Source of the DNA: Bacteroidota bacterium
Lineage (GTDB): Bacteria > Bacteroidota > Bacteroidia > NS11-12g > UBA9320
Length of the DNA: 9,110 nucleotides
Assembly (NCBI GenBank): GCA_003485825.1
Contig: DNHN01000182.1
Coordinates: 1-9,110 of the forward strand
Direction of reading: 5' to 3'
In this document: piece by piece, positions 6,453 through 9,110 of the stretch
Numbering within the stretch: position 1 is the first letter of the stretch
Layout: every line of letters begins with the position of its first letter
The notes under the pieces: generated by a model
Seen by the model: the letters and a program-made list of their open reading frames with translations, nothing else
Databases searched by the model: none
What the model was told of the DNA's origin: nothing
Made by a program: the position numbers and the translations under genes

Positions 6453-7391
6453 ATGCCAAAAGACTTAAGTTATATAGCGTCACCTATACCCTTGGAAGTG
6501 CTCAAAAAAGAGCTCAATAAAGACCGTTTTATCCGTTTCACTAACAAAGGGGACAACGAGATCTATATTGTCAATCATCACAATAGTCCAAATGTGATGA
6601 AGGAGATAGGGCGACTGAGAGAGGTCACCTTTGCCTCAGCAGGCGGTGGCACGGGAAAAGCGTATGACATAGACGAGTTTGATGTAAGTGAAAACTGCTA
6701 TGAGCAGCTCATCGTATGGGCTCCAGAAGCACAAGAAATTATCGGAGGCTATAGATTTATAGACTGCGTTAAGATTATAGATACACGACCGTTAGAGCTT
6801 TCTACGGAGCATTATTTCCATTATTCAGATGTATTTATAAATGATTACTTGCCTACTACCGTAGAGCTGGGTAGAAGCTGGGTTCAGCCTAATTTTCAGC
6901 CAAGAGCAGGTTCACGTAGAGGGATTTTTGCCTTGGATAATCTGTGGGACGGTTTGGGTGCTATAGTGGTAGATACACCACACATCGAGTACTACAGTGG
7001 TAAGGTCACACTGTACACCAATTACCATAAAGAAGCCCGGGATGCTCTAATGTACTTTATGGACTACTTCTTTGAGGATAAGGAAAATCTAATTAGTCCG
7101 GTTCATTCACAAGGTATTAATACGGATATTTCAGATTTTAAAATGGCGATAAAAGGCTTAAACTATAAGCAAGCCCATAAAGTGCTCAACGGATATGTGC
7201 GAGAACGAGGAGAAAATATACCTCCCTTGATCAATAGCTACATGAGTCTTTCTCCTACAATGAAAACATTTGGTACAGCTATCAATCCCGATTTTGGGGA
7301 TGTAGAAGAAACGATGATATTGGTGCGCATCGCGGATATCTACGATGAGAAAAAAGCGCGTCACGTAGATACCTACGTGAAAACCTCGTAG
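6453..7391 (+). CDS. glsB: GNAT-type amino-acid N-acyltransferase (GlsB/OlsB-like)
   Basis: The 312-residue product has the pattern of the OlsB/GlsB N-acyltransferases (acetyltransferase-like fold, Pfam Acetyltransf_5 type). Visible marks are RLREVTFASAGGGTGKAYDIDEFD (51-76, cited in part), GGYRFIDC (98-105), TVELGRSWVQPNFQ (136-149), LWDGLGAIV and YYSGKVTLYTNY. The family joins a 3-hydroxyacyl chain from acyl-ACP to the amino group of glycine, ornithine or another small amino acid, the first step of these phosphorus-free lipids; the partner enzyme encoded just upstream then esterifies the hydroxyl. The upstream TAA and this ATG abut exactly (TAAATG), which implies translational coupling in one operon. 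Length is usual for the family and both ends look intact. Which amino acid is used cannot be read from sequence. As I recall, Bacteroides has the two genes in the order glsB-glsA; here the order is reversed. Confidence 0.8.
   Translation: MPKDLSYIASPIPLEVLKKELNKDRFIRFTNKGDNEIYIVNHHNSPNVMKEIGRLREVTFASAGGGTGKAYDIDEFDVSENCYEQLIVWAPEAQEIIGGYRFIDCVKIIDTRPLELSTEHYFHYSDVFINDYLPTTVELGRSWVQPNFQPRAGSRRGIFALDNLWDGLGAIVVDTPHIEYYSGKVTLYTNYHKEARDALMYFMDYFFEDKENLISPVHSQGINTDISDFKMAIKGLNYKQAHKVLNGYVRERGENIPPLINSYMSLSPTMKTFGTAINPDFGDVEETMILVRIADIYDEKKARHVDTYVKTS
7361..7380 (+). other. Perfect 8-bp hairpin inside the 3' end of the N-acyltransferase gene
   Basis: TCACGTAG (7361-7368), loop ATAC, then CTACGTGA (7373-7380), all within the last codons (RHVDTYVK). 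No T run follows. It could stabilise the mRNA end, assist termination or bind a protein; it is otherwise the only strong structure between this gene and the next. Confidence 0.5.
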
Positions 7392-7495
7392 TAAATCGCC
7401 GCGGAATCGAGTATACATTCTGATAAACATTCCTTCATCCAATAAATAAATCCATTTGTAGCTTTTCATATTTCTGATGTACTAATCACGGCAAT

Positions 7496-7528
7496 TTATA
7501 GTTTAACCAAGCAACAAGTGAACTATAA
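7496..7528 (+). promoter_or_regulatory. Inverted repeat just upstream of the DUF1361 gene
   Basis: TTATAGTT (7496-7503) and AACTATAA (7521-7528) are perfect inverted 8-mers separated by 17 bases, ending 5 bases before the ATG at 7534. The spacing suits a dimeric regulator site or an mRNA hairpin covering the translation start. No good TAnnTTTG element was found in the 7392-7533 gap. Confidence 0.35.
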
Positions 7529-7533
7529 CCCAA

Positions 7534-8229
7534 ATGATTTTACAACTCAAACAAGTTAAACGGCTCAATGAAACCGTGCTACTTTTTTTCTTCAGTACCT
7601 TATGCCTAGTACTTTCTATCGCACGTGTTTCTGCTTCCTCTACACCTACATTCCTGTTTTTAAACTGGAATTTATTTTGGGCTTTTATCCCTTGGGCACT
7701 GAGTAGTCTATTGGTGGTCTATCCTAAGCTGCAGGAGAAAAAACTAGCTGTAATTGCAATGTTGGGCACGTGGCTACTTTTCTTTCCCAATGCCCCGTAT
7801 ATCTTAACCGACCTGTTTCATCTGAAACATGTCGTCAGTATGCCGATGTGGTTTGATCTGTTGTTGATTCTTCCCTTCGCATGGGTGGGACTACTTTTTG
7901 GATTTATGAGCTTGTGGGACATAGAGAAAATTCTTAAACGTTACTTGATGAAGTCACGGCTCAAAGAACTGTTAAGGTATCGACTATCTATTCCTATATT
8001 TTCATCGGTACTACTGTTTATTGGCAGTTTTGGTATCTATCTGGGAAGGTATCTTAGGTGGAACAGTTGGGATATCATTGCCAAGCCATTTGCTCTTATC
8101 TATGATATCGGAGATCGATTTGTCAATCCATTTGAGCATTCACGCACGTGGGGAGTTACCCTGTTTATGGGCTTATTTCTTAATCTGGCTTATTGGTCGT
8201 TGCGGTTAATAAAATTTAGAAAACATTGA
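7534..8229 (+). CDS. DUF1361 family multi-pass membrane protein
   Basis: The 231-residue product has about six hydrophobic segments (roughly 14-32, 45-63, 70-86, 105-128, 152-170, 205-225). It shows blocks I recognise from DUF1361: LFFPNAPYILTDLFHL (82-97), GSFGIYLGRYLRWNSWD (164-180) and NPFEHSRTWG. The family is an inner-membrane protein of unknown function common in Bacteroidota and Firmicutes. The conserved polar residues at the helix edges (Asn, Asp, His in NAP..LTDLFHL; Arg, Asn, Asp in RYLRWNSWD) could form a functional site, but no reaction is known. The ATG is the first start after the gap, with an inverted repeat directly upstream. It sits 142 bases after the aminolipid operon on the same strand, so cotranscription is possible but not shown. 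A hairpin follows 3 bases after its stop. Confidence 0.85.
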   Translation: MILQLKQVKRLNETVLLFFFSTLCLVLSIARVSASSTPTFLFLNWNLFWAFIPWALSSLLVVYPKLQEKKLAVIAMLGTWLLFFPNAPYILTDLFHLKHVVSMPMWFDLLLILPFAWVGLLFGFMSLWDIEKILKRYLMKSRLKELLRYRLSIPIFSSVLLFIGSFGIYLGRYLRWNSWDIIAKPFALIYDIGDRFVNPFEHSRTWGVTLFMGLFLNLAYWSLRLIKFRKH

Positions 8230-8232
8230 TCA

Positions 8233-8266
8233 TCGTAAGAACTACCCTCGAGGGCAGTTCTTACGA
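8233..8266 (+). terminator. Strong near-palindromic hairpin after the DUF1361 gene
   Basis: TCGTAAGAACT (8233-8243) pairs perfectly with AGTTCTTACGA (8256-8266). After one A/C mismatch, CCC and GGG extend the stem around a TCGA loop. It begins 3 bases after the DUF1361 stop, the right place for a terminator, but lacks a T run, so it may act as an mRNA 3'-end barrier instead. Confidence 0.65.
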
Positions 8267-8328
8267 ATTCCACGCTTTGCTCTGAATCTTGCTAAAATGT
8301 TGCTTTAATTTTCATTAACTTGCCACCA

Positions 8329-8913
8329 ATGCAAATCGACTACCTAAACAGTGCCAAACAGCAGTTTCAGTACTACAAACAGCTCGGCGATAAAACGATG
8401 GCTCAGCTCAGTGATGAGCAGCTCTACTGGCAATACAATGAAGCGAGCAATAGTATCGCTATAATGGTAAAGCATCTCTGGGGTAATATGATGAGTCGCT
8501 GGACAGATTTCTTAACCACCGACGGTGAAAAGGATTTTAGGAAACGAGACCAAGAATTTGAATTATCTGTAGGTATTGCCATAGAGGGCAGTACCTACAG
8601 ACGGAAAGACCTGCAGATTAAATGGGAAGAAGGGTGGGCGTGTTTGTTTATGGCGCTAGAATCTATCAACGAAGAATACTTTGATACAGTAGTCTACATC
8701 CGAAACCAAGGGCACAGTATCCCAGAAGCTGTAAACCGGCAGATGATGCACTATGCGTATCACGTGGGACAGATGGTATACCTAGGCAAAATGATAAAAG
8801 GAGACGACTGGCAGAGTCTCTCCATTCCTAAAGGAAATGGCAAAGCGTACAATGCAGAGAAGTTCGCCCAAGAAAAAGGCAAGCGACATTTTACGAATGA
8901 GTACTTGAAGTAA
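8329..8913 (+). CDS. DinB-like / DUF1572 putative metal-binding four-helix protein
   Basis: The 194-residue protein (MQIDYLNSAKQQFQYYKQLG...) has the DinB/YfiT four-helix-bundle pattern of DUF1572. There is a His in IMVKHLWGNMMSRW (His49) and a His pair in the final helix, MMHYAYHVGQMVYLG (His141, His145). This spaced His triad normally binds a divalent metal, and some relatives act as thiol-dependent transferases with bacillithiol or similar. The substrate of this branch is unknown. SNSIAIMVKHLWGNM and the IPEAVNRQMMHYAYHVGQ region are the strongest family marks. I chose the ATG at 8329; an in-frame TTG at 8320 would add only MPP. The likely -7 element (TAATTTTC, 8306-8313, one mismatch) supports a separate transcript after the upstream hairpin. 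Length is usual for the family and nothing looks broken. Confidence 0.8.
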   Translation: MQIDYLNSAKQQFQYYKQLGDKTMAQLSDEQLYWQYNEASNSIAIMVKHLWGNMMSRWTDFLTTDGEKDFRKRDQEFELSVGIAIEGSTYRRKDLQIKWEEGWACLFMALESINEEYFDTVVYIRNQGHSIPEAVNRQMMHYAYHVGQMVYLGKMIKGDDWQSLSIPKGNGKAYNAEKFAQEKGKRHFTNEYLK

Positions 8914-9001
8914 TTGGATTGCTAGTTAAAAATGATTTTATGAGTGATACCTCCCATAATTCCGCAAGGTGATTTTTAATTAAATGTGAGCATTAGTCTC
9001 G

Positions 9002-9110
9002 AAATCTCCCATCTCAATACTCAGTATTCCAAATCTCACTACTCTATACTCAAAATCTCCGATCTCACTATAAGAAACCTCACTACTCAGTACAAGAAAT
9101 CTCACTACTC
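9002..9110. repeat. Degenerate 22-base intergenic tandem repeat, continues past window
   Basis: The heptamer AAATCTC (once AAACCTC) recurs at 9002, 9031, 9053, 9075 and 9097; the last four are exactly 22 bases apart, the first is 29 bases from the second. The unit approximates AAATCTCACTACTCAGTAC plus three bases. The first unit holds the inverted repeat AATACT-C-AGTATT (9016-9028). Twenty-two is not a multiple of three, so a repeated protein is unlikely. The array begins about 90 bases after the DinB-like gene and is cut by the window end. The remaining stretch 8914-9001 shows no gene. Confidence 0.8.

Noticed and set aside
7158..7469. Minus-strand frame of 103 codons at the end of the N-acyltransferase gene
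   Set aside because: It overlaps a well-supported plus-strand gene and its product has no family pattern.
9002..9110. CRISPR array
   Set aside because: Units are 22 bases end to end with no unique spacers between conserved repeats, and no cas genes are present.

Overview
The window looks like chromosomal DNA of a Bacteroidota bacterium, probably a marine-type member of Flavobacteriales or Cytophagales. The evidence is a secreted protein with a C-terminal type IX secretion (T9SS) sorting domain, promoter elements of the Bacteroidota form TAnnTTTG, weak or absent Shine-Dalgarno sites, a GlsA/GlsB-type aminolipid pair and a DUF1361 membrane protein. The species cannot be fixed from the sequence. 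There is no tRNA, rRNA, CRISPR array, insertion sequence or phage gene that I can support.

Left half, all on the minus strand. Positions 1-338 hold the 5' part of a flavin-reductase-like gene that leaves the window. Positions 442-2190 encode a signal-peptide protein made of three tandem beta-sandwich (carbohydrate-binding-like) modules plus a T9SS tail, with no catalytic domain. A strong hairpin terminator at 2267-2301 separates it from two damaged genes. The first (2473-2946) is a b561-type cytochrome whose 5' end, with the first membrane helix, is missing. The second (2942-3984) is a sensor histidine kinase split by an apparent one-base deletion near 3811. The next intact gene (4195-5550) is a lipoprotein combining a c-type haem motif with the copper ligands of a PHM-like monooxygenase.

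Right half, all on the plus strand. From a divergent promoter region at 5551-5633 run two abutting genes for a PlsC-type O-acyltransferase and a GNAT-type N-acyltransferase. Together they should make an acylated amino-acid membrane lipid (glycine, ornithine or a related lipid). A DUF1361 membrane protein follows, closed by a hairpin, then a DinB/DUF1572 putative metal-binding protein. The last ~110 bases are a degenerate 22-base tandem repeat that runs off the window.

The genes do not form one obvious system. The best leads are the decayed kinase/cytochrome junction, the three-module secreted binder, the haem plus copper lipoprotein with a near-leaderless start, and the 22-base repeat array. 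I do not see a clear new defence or mobile system.
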